Positions 46,146-53,684 of a stretch of DNA of 64,000 nt are shown here, one piece after another (the stretch's first letter is position 1; each line of letters starts with the position of its first letter). A model generated the notes under the pieces. It did no database searches, had not been told where the DNA came from, and was given only the letters and a program-made list of their open reading frames with translations. The DNA is from Klebsiella spallanzanii. GTDB taxonomy: Bacteria; Pseudomonadota; Gammaproteobacteria; Enterobacterales; Enterobacteriaceae. A program made the position numbers and the translations under genes. The DNA is taken from NCBI RefSeq assembly GCF_902158555.1, contig NZ_CABGGS010000005.1, positions 124,001 to 188,000 of the forward strand. The letters run 5' to 3'.

Positions 46146-47845
46146 TGGCGGTGGAAAAACTGATTGTCGACCATATCGACACCTGGACCACGGCGCTGCA
46201 AACCCGCTCCACGGCGGGGCGCGGCAGTTCGGGTAAGATTGACTTGTACGGCATTAAGAAGCTGCGCGAGCTGATTCTGGAGCTGGCGGTGCGCGGCAAG
46301 CTGGTGCCGCAGGATCCGAACGATGAACCGGCGTCGGAGCTGCTAAAACGTATTGCGGCGGAAAAGGCCGAGCTGGTGAAGCAGGGGAAAATTAAAAAGC
46401 CCAAGCCGCTGCCGGAGATTAGCGAGGAGGAGAAACCGTTTGAGCTACCGATGGGGTGGGAGTGGGCGCGATTACCACAAATATATATCCCTCAGTCAGA
46501 ATCATCACATAAAGTTAAGTCATCTGATATTATAGATGAAGGCTGTCACCCTGTTATTGAACAAAATGCTGAGTTTATATCTGGTTACTCTAACAGCTCA
46601 GAGCTCTTAATTAAGATCAACAATCCCGTTATAATATTTGGCGATCATACTAGAAATTTAAAGTATATTGATTTTGATTTTATCGTGGGCGCTGATGGTG
46701 TGAAAATACTTTCACCCCTTATTATTAATGAAAGATATTTTTACTGGCAGCTTAAATCTTTTAAAATTGAATCAAGGGGGTATTCTAGGCATTATAAAAT
46801 GTTAAATGAGAAATTATTTTCTCTACCACCTTTATTTGAACAAATCCGAATAGTAACTAAGCTCGAAGAGCTGATGTCCCTCTGCGACCAACTGGAGCAG
46901 CACTCCCTGACCAGTCTGGACACCCATCAACAGCTGGTTGAAACCCTGCTAACCACGCTAACCGACAGCCAGAACGCCGAAGAACTGGCCGAAAACTGGG
47001 CGCGTATCAGCGAGCATTTCGACACGCTGTTTACCACCGAAGCCAGTATTGACGCCTTAAAACAGACCATTCTGCAACTGGCGGTGATGGGCAAACTGGT
47101 GCCGCAGGATCCGAACGACGAACCGGCTTCTGAACTGCTCAAACGTATTGCGCAGGAAAAAGCACAATTGGTAAAAGACGGGAAAATTAAAAAACAAAAA
47201 CCGTTGCCGCCAATTAGTGATGAGGAAAAACCGTTTGCACTGCCGGATGGATGGGAATGGTGCCGTATTGGCAATTACAGTATATCAACAGAATATGGTT
47301 TATCTCATAAAACATTTATTTCTGATATTGGCGTACCTGTATTCAAGATGGGAGATATCCAGAATGGTAAAGTTATAATAGGTAATCAACAAGTTGTCGA
47401 CAACTCAATAGAAGAATTACCATTCTTATATCTTGAATACGATGATATCTTATACAATAGGACTAACAGTGCTGATCTAGTGGGTAAAACAGGAATTTTC
47501 AAAGGTGAGAACAATATATTCTCATTTGCTTCGTATTTAATAAGAATAAGAACAATTAAGGTTGATGCTATTCCTGACTTCCTAAATCTAAATATGCAAG
47601 CACCTCTTTTTAGAAAATATCAAATTATGCCATATGTAAAACAACAATGTGGGCAAGCGAATGTTAATGGAACTATTATGAAAAATATGCTGGTAGCAAT
47701 AGCACCTCAAAAAGAACAACAACGCATAATTGACAAATTATCTGAATTTATTGATTTATTAGAAATGATCAAAATTCGGATTAAAAACGCCCAGCAAACC
47801 CAACTCCACCTGGCCGACGCCCTCACCGACGCGGCCATAAATTAA
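46145..47845 (+). CDS. hsdS: Type I restriction-modification specificity subunit HsdS
   Basis: 566 residues with two target-recognition domains and two conserved repeats. The repeat beginning [19 protein letters not shown] occurs at about residues 54 and 318, each followed by a P-x-GWEW motif that opens a recognition domain (about 105-235 and 375-540). The recognition-domain DNA (about 46470-46860 and 47275-47780) is very A+T-rich, while the conserved parts have host-like composition, showing exchange of these domains between systems. The target sequence cannot be predicted here. Confidence 0.95.
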   Translation: MAVEKLIVDHIDTWTTALQTRSTAGRGSSGKIDLYGIKKLRELILELAVRGKLVPQDPNDEPASELLKRIAAEKAELVKQGKIKKPKPLPEISEEEKPFELPMGWEWARLPQIYIPQSESSHKVKSSDIIDEGCHPVIEQNAEFISGYSNSSELLIKINNPVIIFGDHTRNLKYIDFDFIVGADGVKILSPLIINERYFYWQLKSFKIESRGYSRHYKMLNEKLFSLPPLFEQIRIVTKLEELMSLCDQLEQHSLTSLDTHQQLVETLLTTLTDSQNAEELAENWARISEHFDTLFTTEASIDALKQTILQLAVMGKLVPQDPNDEPASELLKRIAQEKAQLVKDGKIKKQKPLPPISDEEKPFALPDGWEWCRIGNYSISTEYGLSHKTFISDIGVPVFKMGDIQNGKVIIGNQQVVDNSIEELPFLYLEYDDILYNRTNSADLVGKTGIFKGENNIFSFASYLIRIRTIKVDAIPDFLNLNMQAPLFRKYQIMPYVKQQCGQANVNGTIMKNMLVAIAPQKEQQRIIDKLSEFIDLLEMIKIRIKNAQQTQLHLADALTDAAIN

Positions 47846-47861
47846 CCCGCCCCCAGAAACC

Positions 47862-47889
47862 AATAAAGCGGCTAAATAGCCGCTTTATT
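47862..47889 (+). terminator. Terminator of hsdRMS
   Basis: Perfect 12-base-pair stem (AATAAAGCGGCT / AGCCGCTTTATT) with loop AAAT, 17 bases after the hsdS stop. The A-rich and T-rich stem ends give a short U-stretch. Confidence 0.8.
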
Positions 47890-47967
47890 CCCATCACCAG
47901 TAATAATCTTTCCCTTCATCCACGTCGTTATTTTCATTCATTTTCAGCTGGACTTTCCTTCTATTCC

Positions 47968-47983
47968 CTGATGATATGTACAG
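47968..47983. promoter_or_regulatory. LexA box upstream of symE
   Basis: CTGATGATATGTACAG matches the SOS box CTGT-N8-ACAG with one mismatch. E. coli symE is a known LexA-repressed gene with a box at this place. Confidence 0.7.
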
Positions 47984-47989
47984 GTATTT

Positions 47990-48066
47990 TTCGCAAGGTG
48001 CCCGTGCTGGAACACGAGCGCCTCGCTAATCACAATCACTATTTCAGGAGAATAGCCATCATGACT
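47990..48066 (-). ncRNA. symR: SymR antisense RNA
   Basis: Opposite the symE leader and start codon. Reading the minus strand, a -10 box TAGAAT (48079-48074) is followed after seven bases by AGTCAT, the same 5' end as E. coli SymR, and the RNA ends in a stem (47997-48022) with one mismatch. The predicted length is about 77 bases, as in E. coli. It base-pairs with symE mRNA and blocks its translation. Confidence 0.7.
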
Positions 48067-48408
48067 ACCCCGCATTCTATTGCAGAATTCACCGTTCCAG
48101 AAGTCTTCCCGGAAAATAACCGTAAAGGTACCGTCAGTTACGCGAGCCGCTTTGAAGATCATCAGCATATCCCGGCGATTATCATGAAAGGCCAGTGGCT
48201 GGAAGCTGCCGGTTTTGCCACCGGCACCAAAATTGATATCAAAGTGATGGAAGGCTGTATCGTGCTAACGGCAAAGCAGCCGGAGCCGGAAGAGCCCGCA
48301 TTGCTACAGTCGCTGCGCCGGGTGTCTAAATTGTCCGCGCGTAAGCAGCGTCAGGTGCAGGAGTTTATCGCCGTCATTGCCGATAAGCCCCGCAAGCGGA
48401 AACCATAA
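48061..48408 (+). CDS. symE: SymE, SOS-induced type I toxin
   Basis: 115 residues from the ATG at 48061 with AGGAG upstream; this is the start covered by SymR. The central swapped-hairpin AbrB-like domain ([21 protein letters not shown]) and C-terminal [15 protein letters not shown] match E. coli SymE, which is induced by DNA damage, slows translation and was proposed to recycle damaged RNA. Neighbours (hsdS upstream) are as in K-12. The LexA box and antisense RNA show that the regulatory circuit is preserved. Confidence 0.93.
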   Translation: MTTPHSIAEFTVPEVFPENNRKGTVSYASRFEDHQHIPAIIMKGQWLEAAGFATGTKIDIKVMEGCIVLTAKQPEPEEPALLQSLRRVSKLSARKQRQVQEFIAVIADKPRKRKP

Positions 48409-48418
48409 AACCAGCTAT

Positions 48419-48440
48419 CCGGCAGCCTCCGCGCTGCCGG
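48419..48440. terminator. Hairpin between convergent symE and DUF262 genes
   Basis: Stem CCGGCAGC / GCTGCCGG with six-base loop, between two converging genes. No U-run on the symE side; GGTTTTA follows on the other strand, so it may act mainly for the DUF262 gene. Confidence 0.5.
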
Positions 48441-48453
48441 GTTGACATCGAGG

Positions 48454-50553
48454 CTAAACCGCCGCGCTATCCATCTGTTTTTCAAACGCCTGGCGAATCA
48501 GCCCCATCACATACGGCAGCTGAGCAATATCGCTGAAACCGACCTCTACATCACCATTGCCCCAGCGACCAAGATCCGTTACATCTTTTGCCATCCCTTT
48601 CGGGTCAACCAGCTCATGGAATGGCATATTCAGCGACAGGCGCAGTCGGCTTTTCTGCGGTACCACGTCGACAAAATTGGTCTCTGCCTTGAAAGCAATA
48701 TACAGCTTCAGCACGTCCTGGGTGATGCTTGCATCCAGCTTTAAAATTTCCGGCGCCAGCTGGTCAAACAGTATCCGGCTGTGCGAACCAACTTCCAGTT
48801 GATGGAAGTCCGTCAGGCTGTAGTTCATGGTTTTTTCTGGCTGCTGGCGATACTGGCTCAGCACCTCTTCACTCAGTGCAGGCGCGCACCAGACCTGAAC
48901 GGCACGCTTCGCCAGACGCTCGGCCCGCGCGTCCATCGCTGCTTCATCCCATTTCTCGGACTGCCCTAATCCGGCGTTTAAATGCAACGGACTTTGTTTA
49001 AAGCCACCCTCAATATCGCGTTTTTCCACAAAGGCTTTATCGCTGTAACGCGAGTTATAGCCGGTTAACGTCAGGTTCCCCAGCGTATGTAGCCGCTCTT
49101 TATGTATTTGCTCCCAGTCGCTGCCCAATTCTTCACGCCATTTTGCCGACAGATTTTCATTCTGCGGCATAATGTGTTCAATCGTATATTCATCCACCGC
49201 TACGCGCTCTTTACGCTGATAATTTTCCAGGCGACGTAGCCAGTAACTGCGGCTGCGGAAGTTATACAGATCGCGCTCTTTTAATTTAAGGCTGAATTCA
49301 TCATCATCCGGAAAACGTCGGTAGCTCGGCAGTTCCAGTAAATGCGCCTGAATACTTTCCAGATAGTTTTCTTTATTCAGTACCCGATAAAACGTGGCGA
49401 AGGTTTTATTTAGCGAGTTAGTGGGAATGGCGCACACCGCGCGGCGGAAAACATACGACTCAATCAGTCTTATTGCATCCAGGAAATCATCGCGCGATAA
49501 ATCACCCTCACGGTAATCGTGATACAACACCAGCAGGAACGGATAGGCAACATCAACTTTTAATTCCCGCAAATCCTGAAACGCAATCGCGAGTAGTTTA
49601 TCGCTTTCTTTGCCCAGCGCCATCGCACAAAAATATTCCGCATAGCGTTGAATATCCGCCACCAGCGCATCGACACCCGCTTCGGCGATAGCCTGGCTAC
49701 GCGCATGCAGTTTAAAGGCGTCATAAACTTCATCGGTACGGGGAATATCCCCTGTTTTGACCGTCAGATAATGGCGCATAAAGCTATCGAAATATTCACT
49801 GTAGCCTTTCTGCCCGAAGGCAATTTCCATCGGCCGCCAGTGGTCATCATACAGCCGCGTCTGATGCTCCGGCTCCAGCCCCATCAGAATAAAGTTACGC
49901 ACTAAATCGGCCTGGCTGAGCGCTTTCCCTGTGGAGTTCATGCTTTCAAAGATCAGTTGCGGATTGTCCTGCCCGCGATTGAGCGCCACGTCGACAATCA
50001 ATAGCTTTGATAACCCGCGACACAGCGAAATCAGGTCATCGCCTAATTTACTGATTTGCTCATCGAAGAATTCAAAATTAGCCGCGATACGCTGCGAACC
50101 GTTTTCAGGCAGCGGTTTTTGCTTAATCAGCGCCAGCAGGCTGTCTTTATCGGTCTCCGTCAGCAGCAACTTATAGCCTCTCTCCCCGGATTCATAAGGG
50201 TTGAGCAAATAGTAATTGCGTAATTTCATGGCGGAGAAGCCGTCAATCAGCTCTTCATCACCAAGGTGACGGGATAGCGATTCAAGCAGCAGCATTGCAG
50301 TAGTCAGACGCTGCTGACCATCAATAACCAGCAGCGGAGAAATCCCCGAAACCTGATACAGCCCCTGCTCAATATAAACAACGGAGCCAATAAAATGGGC
50401 CGAAATATCATCACGCTGCCCGGCACGAAGAATATCGTCCCAAAGCTGGCGGCATTGCTGCTCAGACCATGAATAGGTGCGTTGATAGTTCGGGATAACA
50501 AATTGCTGTGAGCGTTTGAGAAAATCAAATAATCGGGCTTCTGTGGCTTTCAT
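48454..50553 (-). CDS. DUF262/DUF1524 GmrSD-like protein (type IV restriction-like)
   Basis: 699 residues from the ATG at 50553 (MKATEARLFDFLK), the usual family start; an ATG at 50562 is possible. DUF262 (about residues 8-230) has the YQRTYSW and DGQQR (78-82) motifs of an NTP-dependent ParB-like domain. DUF1524 (about 460-560) has the EHIMPQ and HTLGNLTL blocks of a His-Me nuclease. The C-terminal part is a DUF5655-type region. GmrSD enzymes cleave glucosylated phage DNA. Location beside hsdRMS and symE supports a defence function. All key residues look intact. Confidence 0.85.
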   Translation of the reverse strand: MKATEARLFDFLKRSQQFVIPNYQRTYSWSEQQCRQLWDDILRAGQRDDISAHFIGSVVYIEQGLYQVSGISPLLVIDGQQRLTTAMLLLESLSRHLGDEELIDGFSAMKLRNYYLLNPYESGERGYKLLLTETDKDSLLALIKQKPLPENGSQRIAANFEFFDEQISKLGDDLISLCRGLSKLLIVDVALNRGQDNPQLIFESMNSTGKALSQADLVRNFILMGLEPEHQTRLYDDHWRPMEIAFGQKGYSEYFDSFMRHYLTVKTGDIPRTDEVYDAFKLHARSQAIAEAGVDALVADIQRYAEYFCAMALGKESDKLLAIAFQDLRELKVDVAYPFLLVLYHDYREGDLSRDDFLDAIRLIESYVFRRAVCAIPTNSLNKTFATFYRVLNKENYLESIQAHLLELPSYRRFPDDDEFSLKLKERDLYNFRSRSYWLRRLENYQRKERVAVDEYTIEHIMPQNENLSAKWREELGSDWEQIHKERLHTLGNLTLTGYNSRYSDKAFVEKRDIEGGFKQSPLHLNAGLGQSEKWDEAAMDARAERLAKRAVQVWCAPALSEEVLSQYRQQPEKTMNYSLTDFHQLEVGSHSRILFDQLAPEILKLDASITQDVLKLYIAFKAETNFVDVVPQKSRLRLSLNMPFHELVDPKGMAKDVTDLGRWGNGDVEVGFSDIAQLPYVMGLIRQAFEKQMDSAAV

Positions 50554-50739
50554 TTTTAGCATTCTCTTCCGTGAAGCATTAAGTACAACAATAATAACCA
50601 CGCCCATTAATAAGTTAAATGTAAATACTGATTACAGGGCAGGATTGTGAACCGGCACAGAGCATTTCAGCTGCCTGCAGGTCTGGACGTTAATCGCCAC
50701 CTCAAGGGAACAACGCACAATGCAGCTTCAGGTTTCCTT

Positions 50740-50828
50740 CCCGGTGGCGCTGCGCTGACCGGGCTACAGGTATCCAACCATCTGCGGACCCGTAGCCCGG
50801 AAAAGGTGCGTCAAGCACCGCCTCCGGG
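50740..50828. repeat. REP pair (class A)
   Basis: CCCGGTGGCGCTGCGCTGACC...GGGCTAC type unit and an inverted GTAGCCCGGA...CGCCTCCGGG unit about 24 bases apart, between the DUF262 gene and brnA. The 111 bases to their left hold nothing I can identify. Confidence 0.83.
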
Positions 50829-50843
50829 GAAACATAAGGCAGG

Positions 50844-51146
50844 TTATTTCTTATTAAGATCGCGAATCATCGCTTCTCTTAAGATTGCATTCAAGCGGGT
50901 TTGGTAGCCTTTCCCAGGTCGTTTTAGCCACTCCATAACATCAGCATCAATACGTACAGAAGCCTGCGTTTTTAGCGGTCGATAAAATTTACCGCGTACC
51001 GCATCTGACCACTGTTCATCCTCTGTTGCCGGGATATCACTGTAATCAATTTCATCATCCGTTTTCTTCGCCAGCGCTTTAAGTTCAGCATCTCGCTCGA
51101 CTGTAAGCCCAGCCGGGTTATCGCGTTTATGTTTAACCATGTTCAT
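50844..51146 (-). CDS. brnA: BrnA-family antitoxin (orphan)
   Basis: 100 residues from the ATG at 51146 (MNMVKHKRDNPAG). The C-terminal ribbon-helix-helix segment (ASVRIDADVMEWLKRPGKGYQTRLNAILREAM) and the acidic linker DEIDYSDIP with DEQW are BrnA signatures. BrnA binds and neutralises BrnT, an RNase of RelE fold, and represses the operon. Here the toxin gene upstream is only a fragment, although the usual short overlap between brnT stop and brnA start (14 bases) is kept. A longer frame up to 51233 is an artefact of reading through the brnT remnant. Confidence 0.85.
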   Translation of the reverse strand: MNMVKHKRDNPAGLTVERDAELKALAKKTDDEIDYSDIPATEDEQWSDAVRGKFYRPLKTQASVRIDADVMEWLKRPGKGYQTRLNAILREAMIRDLNKK

Positions 51147-51290
51147 AACGATTCCTCTCTTTGCTGTTCGCCTTCCGGGCGCTGATGATACGAACGACCT
51201 CTGTTCCGCTTTCAAAACGGATTGTATATACAAAAAAGTACAGACAATTATCTGGAGATAAGAATGTCAACGTTGGAAAAAACCTCACAT
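51133..51290 (-). pseudogene. 3' fragment of a BrnT-type toxin gene
   Basis: The minus strand encodes, up to the TAA at 51135-51133, a run that includes FVYTIRFESGTEVVRII, then SARKANSKERNRYEHG. This is the C-terminal half of BrnT, with the conserved R-I-I-S-A-R-K-A core. Upstream the similarity fades about 51260 and a REP element begins at about 51318, so the N-terminal half is gone and no start codon fits. The fragment overlaps brnA by 14 bases, the normal brnTA arrangement. Confidence 0.75.
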
Positions 51291-51317
51291 TTTTAAAGCA
51301 GGATTTGTAAAGGTTCT

Positions 51318-51406
51318 CCCGGTGGCGCTGCGCTGACCGGGCTACGGGTTCACTGCCGTCTGCGGGCCGGTAGCCCGGACAGGCGCGTCAAGCGCCGCCT
51401 CCGGGG
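51318..51406. repeat. REP pair (class A)
   Basis: Inverted class A units nearly identical to those at 50740-50828, so brnA and the brnT fragment are bracketed by two similar REP pairs about 580 bases apart. Confidence 0.85.
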
Positions 51407-51437
51407 AAACAACGCGCAATTTAGCTCCAGCCGTCCG

Positions 51438-51860
51438 CTAGTCCTCGCCAAAAAACACCATGCCTTTATAGGGTTTCTCCCGGCAGGCTGCCAGGCGCTG
51501 GGCGAGGCTGCCGACGTGCAGCTCCAGCTTATGACCGTCCGGGTCGAGGAAATAGTGCGATGCGCCTTCGCTTTTATTCGTTTTCCATACCGGGACGCCA
51601 GCCGCATTCAAGCGCTCGGCAAAACCCGCAAAGTTCTCTTGCGCAATACTAAACGCGTAATGGGTATAATCGCTCTCCTCCGGCGGGGTGACCTGCCGCT
51701 GCGGATCCAGCGACAGGCACAGCCACAGATCGCCGCAGGAGAGATACGCGCCGTTATCCCACTGTGCGTGCAGCGTCATCCCCAGAAGCTGCTGATAAAA
51801 CGCTACGCTCGGCGCCAGCTGGCTGACCGCCAGGGTCAGGTGATTTAATCCGCTTAACAT
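51438..51860 (-). CDS. fosA: FosA fosfomycin:glutathione transferase
   Basis: 140 residues, a glyoxalase/VOC-fold metalloenzyme. The Mn2+ ligands H7 (GLNHLTL), H67 (YTHYAF) and E113 (HKLELHV) are in place, with the [15 protein letters not shown] potassium/fosfomycin site. It adds glutathione to the epoxide carbon of fosfomycin. The sequence is very close to the chromosomal FosA of Klebsiella, which makes that group intrinsically less susceptible. The start overlaps the upstream LysR stop by seven bases. No insertion sequence is nearby, so it is a core gene here. Confidence 0.95.
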   Translation of the reverse strand: MLSGLNHLTLAVSQLAPSVAFYQQLLGMTLHAQWDNGAYLSCGDLWLCLSLDPQRQVTPPEESDYTHYAFSIAQENFAGFAERLNAAGVPVWKTNKSEGASHYFLDPDGHKLELHVGSLAQRLAACREKPYKGMVFFGED

Positions 51861-52762
51861 GACTTATCCTCTAATGACATGACAATTTGCTGGCGCAGCC
51901 ACCGATGCGCCGGGTCGCGGTGCCAGCGCTCGTGCCACAGCATCAGCATATCAAACCCGGCCACCGCCATCGGCGGTTCGACCACCGTCAGGCCACCTGC
52001 TCCACGCACCAGACGCTCCGGCAGCACCGCCACCAGCTCGCTATTGCGCAGCGTCTCCAGCATAAACAGGAAATGTGGCACCGAGAGGACAACCCGCCGC
52101 GCCAGACCGAGGTTCGCCAGCGCGGTATCGGTTGCCGCGCTGAATCCCCCACCGTCCGGCGAGACGATCACCTGATCCAACTGGCAGAACTGCTCCAGAC
52201 TTAACGCGGATTGCAGCGCCGGATGCCCCGCTCTGCCCGCCAGCACGTAGCGTTCGCGAAACAGCAAACGCTGATGCAACCCCGGCGGCGCGCCGTCATG
52301 AGTATGGAAAAACAGATCTACTTCATCGCGATCCGCCTGCTGAATCAACCGCGAGGGCTGTAGTTCAAACACCGCCAGGCGGCTGGCCGGAGAAGCAGTG
52401 CGCAGCACGTTGAGCGCCGGCAGCAGAATCGCCGACGCCATATAGTCCGTTGCCGCCACCCGCCAGGTCTGCGCCGCCGTCGCCGGGTCAAAGGTCTGAA
52501 CCGGCGCAACCGCCAACTCCAGCACCAGCAGCGCATCACGCAGCGGCCCGCGTAGCTCATCGGCGCGGGCGGTAGGCTGCATCCCACGCGGACCCGGCAG
52601 CAGCAGCGGATCGGCGAAAATCTCCCGCAACCTCGCCAGTTGAACGCTGACCGACGGCTGAGACAGATTAAGGCGCTGCGCCGCTCGGGTGACGTTGTTT
52701 TCGCTGAGCAGCACGTCGAGAGTGCGCAGCAGGTTGAGGTCCAGACGCTGAATATTAATCAT
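51854..52762 (-). CDS. LysR-family transcriptional regulator next to fosA
   Basis: 302 residues from the ATG at 52762, eight bases after AGG; the ATG at 52777 has no ribosome-binding site. N-terminal helix-turn-helix ([28 protein letters not shown]) and a periplasmic-binding-like effector domain. It is divergent from the quinone reductase gene at 52850, which is the classical LysR target arrangement, and overlaps fosA downstream. So it most likely regulates the reductase, with fosA cotranscribed. Confidence 0.9.
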   Translation of the reverse strand: MINIQRLDLNLLRTLDVLLSENNVTRAAQRLNLSQPSVSVQLARLREIFADPLLLPGPRGMQPTARADELRGPLRDALLVLELAVAPVQTFDPATAAQTWRVAATDYMASAILLPALNVLRTASPASRLAVFELQPSRLIQQADRDEVDLFFHTHDGAPPGLHQRLLFRERYVLAGRAGHPALQSALSLEQFCQLDQVIVSPDGGGFSAATDTALANLGLARRVVLSVPHFLFMLETLRNSELVAVLPERLVRGAGGLTVVEPPMAVAGFDMLMLWHERWHRDPAHRWLRQQIVMSLEDKSC

Positions 52763-52849
52763 CACTATACCTGTCATTAAGGTAATTCATTTCTACTATA
52801 ACGCCGCGCCCTCTACTCTGCAGCTCTCCATGACTCAGAGGTGATTTCA

Positions 52850-53632
52850 ATGAAAGTGTTACTGGTTTACGCCCATCCCGAACCGCGTTCGCTTAACGGC
52901 GCGCTGAAAGGTTTTGCCGTGCAGCATCTGCAAAATGCCGGTCACGACGTGCAGGTGTCAGATCTCTACGCCATGCGCTGGAAGGCGGGGTTTGATGCCG
53001 ATGACAGCAGCGCCCCGCCGGTGGGTGATAGCTGGCGGGCAACGTTGGATTCGCAATATGCCTTCGCTCACGGTACGCAAAGTGCGGATATCACTGGCGA
53101 ACAGGAGAAGCTGCTGTGGGCCGATACGGTGATTTTTCAGTTCCCGCTGTGGTGGTTTTCCATGCCTGCCATTATGAAAGGCTGGATTGACCGGGTTTAC
53201 GCTTACGGGTTTGCCTACGGCGTCGGCGAGCACAGCGAAAAACACTGGGGCGATCGCTACGGTGAAGGGACGTTCGCGGGCAAACGGGCAATGCTGATCG
53301 TCACCGCAGGAGGATGGGCGGAGCACTACGCGCCGCGCGGGATTAACGGTCCTGTCGACGATATCCTGTTCCCCATTCAGCACGGAATGCTGTTCTATCC
53401 CGGCTTTGACGTGTTACCGCCGCTGGTGTTTTACCGCACCGATAAACTCGATGAGCATCGCTTTAAAACACTGCGCGATGAGCTGGCCCAACGACTGGAT
53501 ACCTTATCTGAAACCGCGCCAATTCCCTTCCGCCGCCAGAACCATGGCGATTACCTGATCCCTTCTCTGGCTCTGCGTCCGGAGCTGGCACCGGGTGAAA
53601 GCGGTTTAGGTATACATCTAGACCACCATTAA
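52850..53632 (+). CDS. NAD(P)H-dependent oxidoreductase, flavodoxin-like (NQO1/KefF type)
   Basis: 260 residues from the ATG at 52850 (MKVLLVYAHPEPRSLNGAL) after AGAGG. The flavodoxin-like fold has the FMN/FAD phosphate loop YAHPEPRS and the QFPLWWFSMPAIMKGWIDRV signature of the quinone reductase family. It should reduce quinones or similar electrophiles by two electrons using NAD(P)H. Divergent from a LysR gene that probably controls it. Confidence 0.9.
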   Translation: MKVLLVYAHPEPRSLNGALKGFAVQHLQNAGHDVQVSDLYAMRWKAGFDADDSSAPPVGDSWRATLDSQYAFAHGTQSADITGEQEKLLWADTVIFQFPLWWFSMPAIMKGWIDRVYAYGFAYGVGEHSEKHWGDRYGEGTFAGKRAMLIVTAGGWAEHYAPRGINGPVDDILFPIQHGMLFYPGFDVLPPLVFYRTDKLDEHRFKTLRDELAQRLDTLSETAPIPFRRQNHGDYLIPSLALRPELAPGESGLGIHLDHH

Positions 53633-53684
53633 TTTACCCCCTAAATAATTAACACCGAAGGAGCGAAGCCGCAGGTCGCGGATA

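Noticed and set aside
50740..51406. Possible CRISPR-like array from repeated hairpin units
   Set aside because: The units are REP pairs in inverted orientation, few in number and without regular spacers or cas genes.
51438..51860. Acquired, mobile fosfomycin resistance gene
   Set aside because: No insertion sequence or composition change around it; it overlaps its LysR neighbour and sits in a chromosomal context with yjiR/yjiS, so it is an intrinsic gene.
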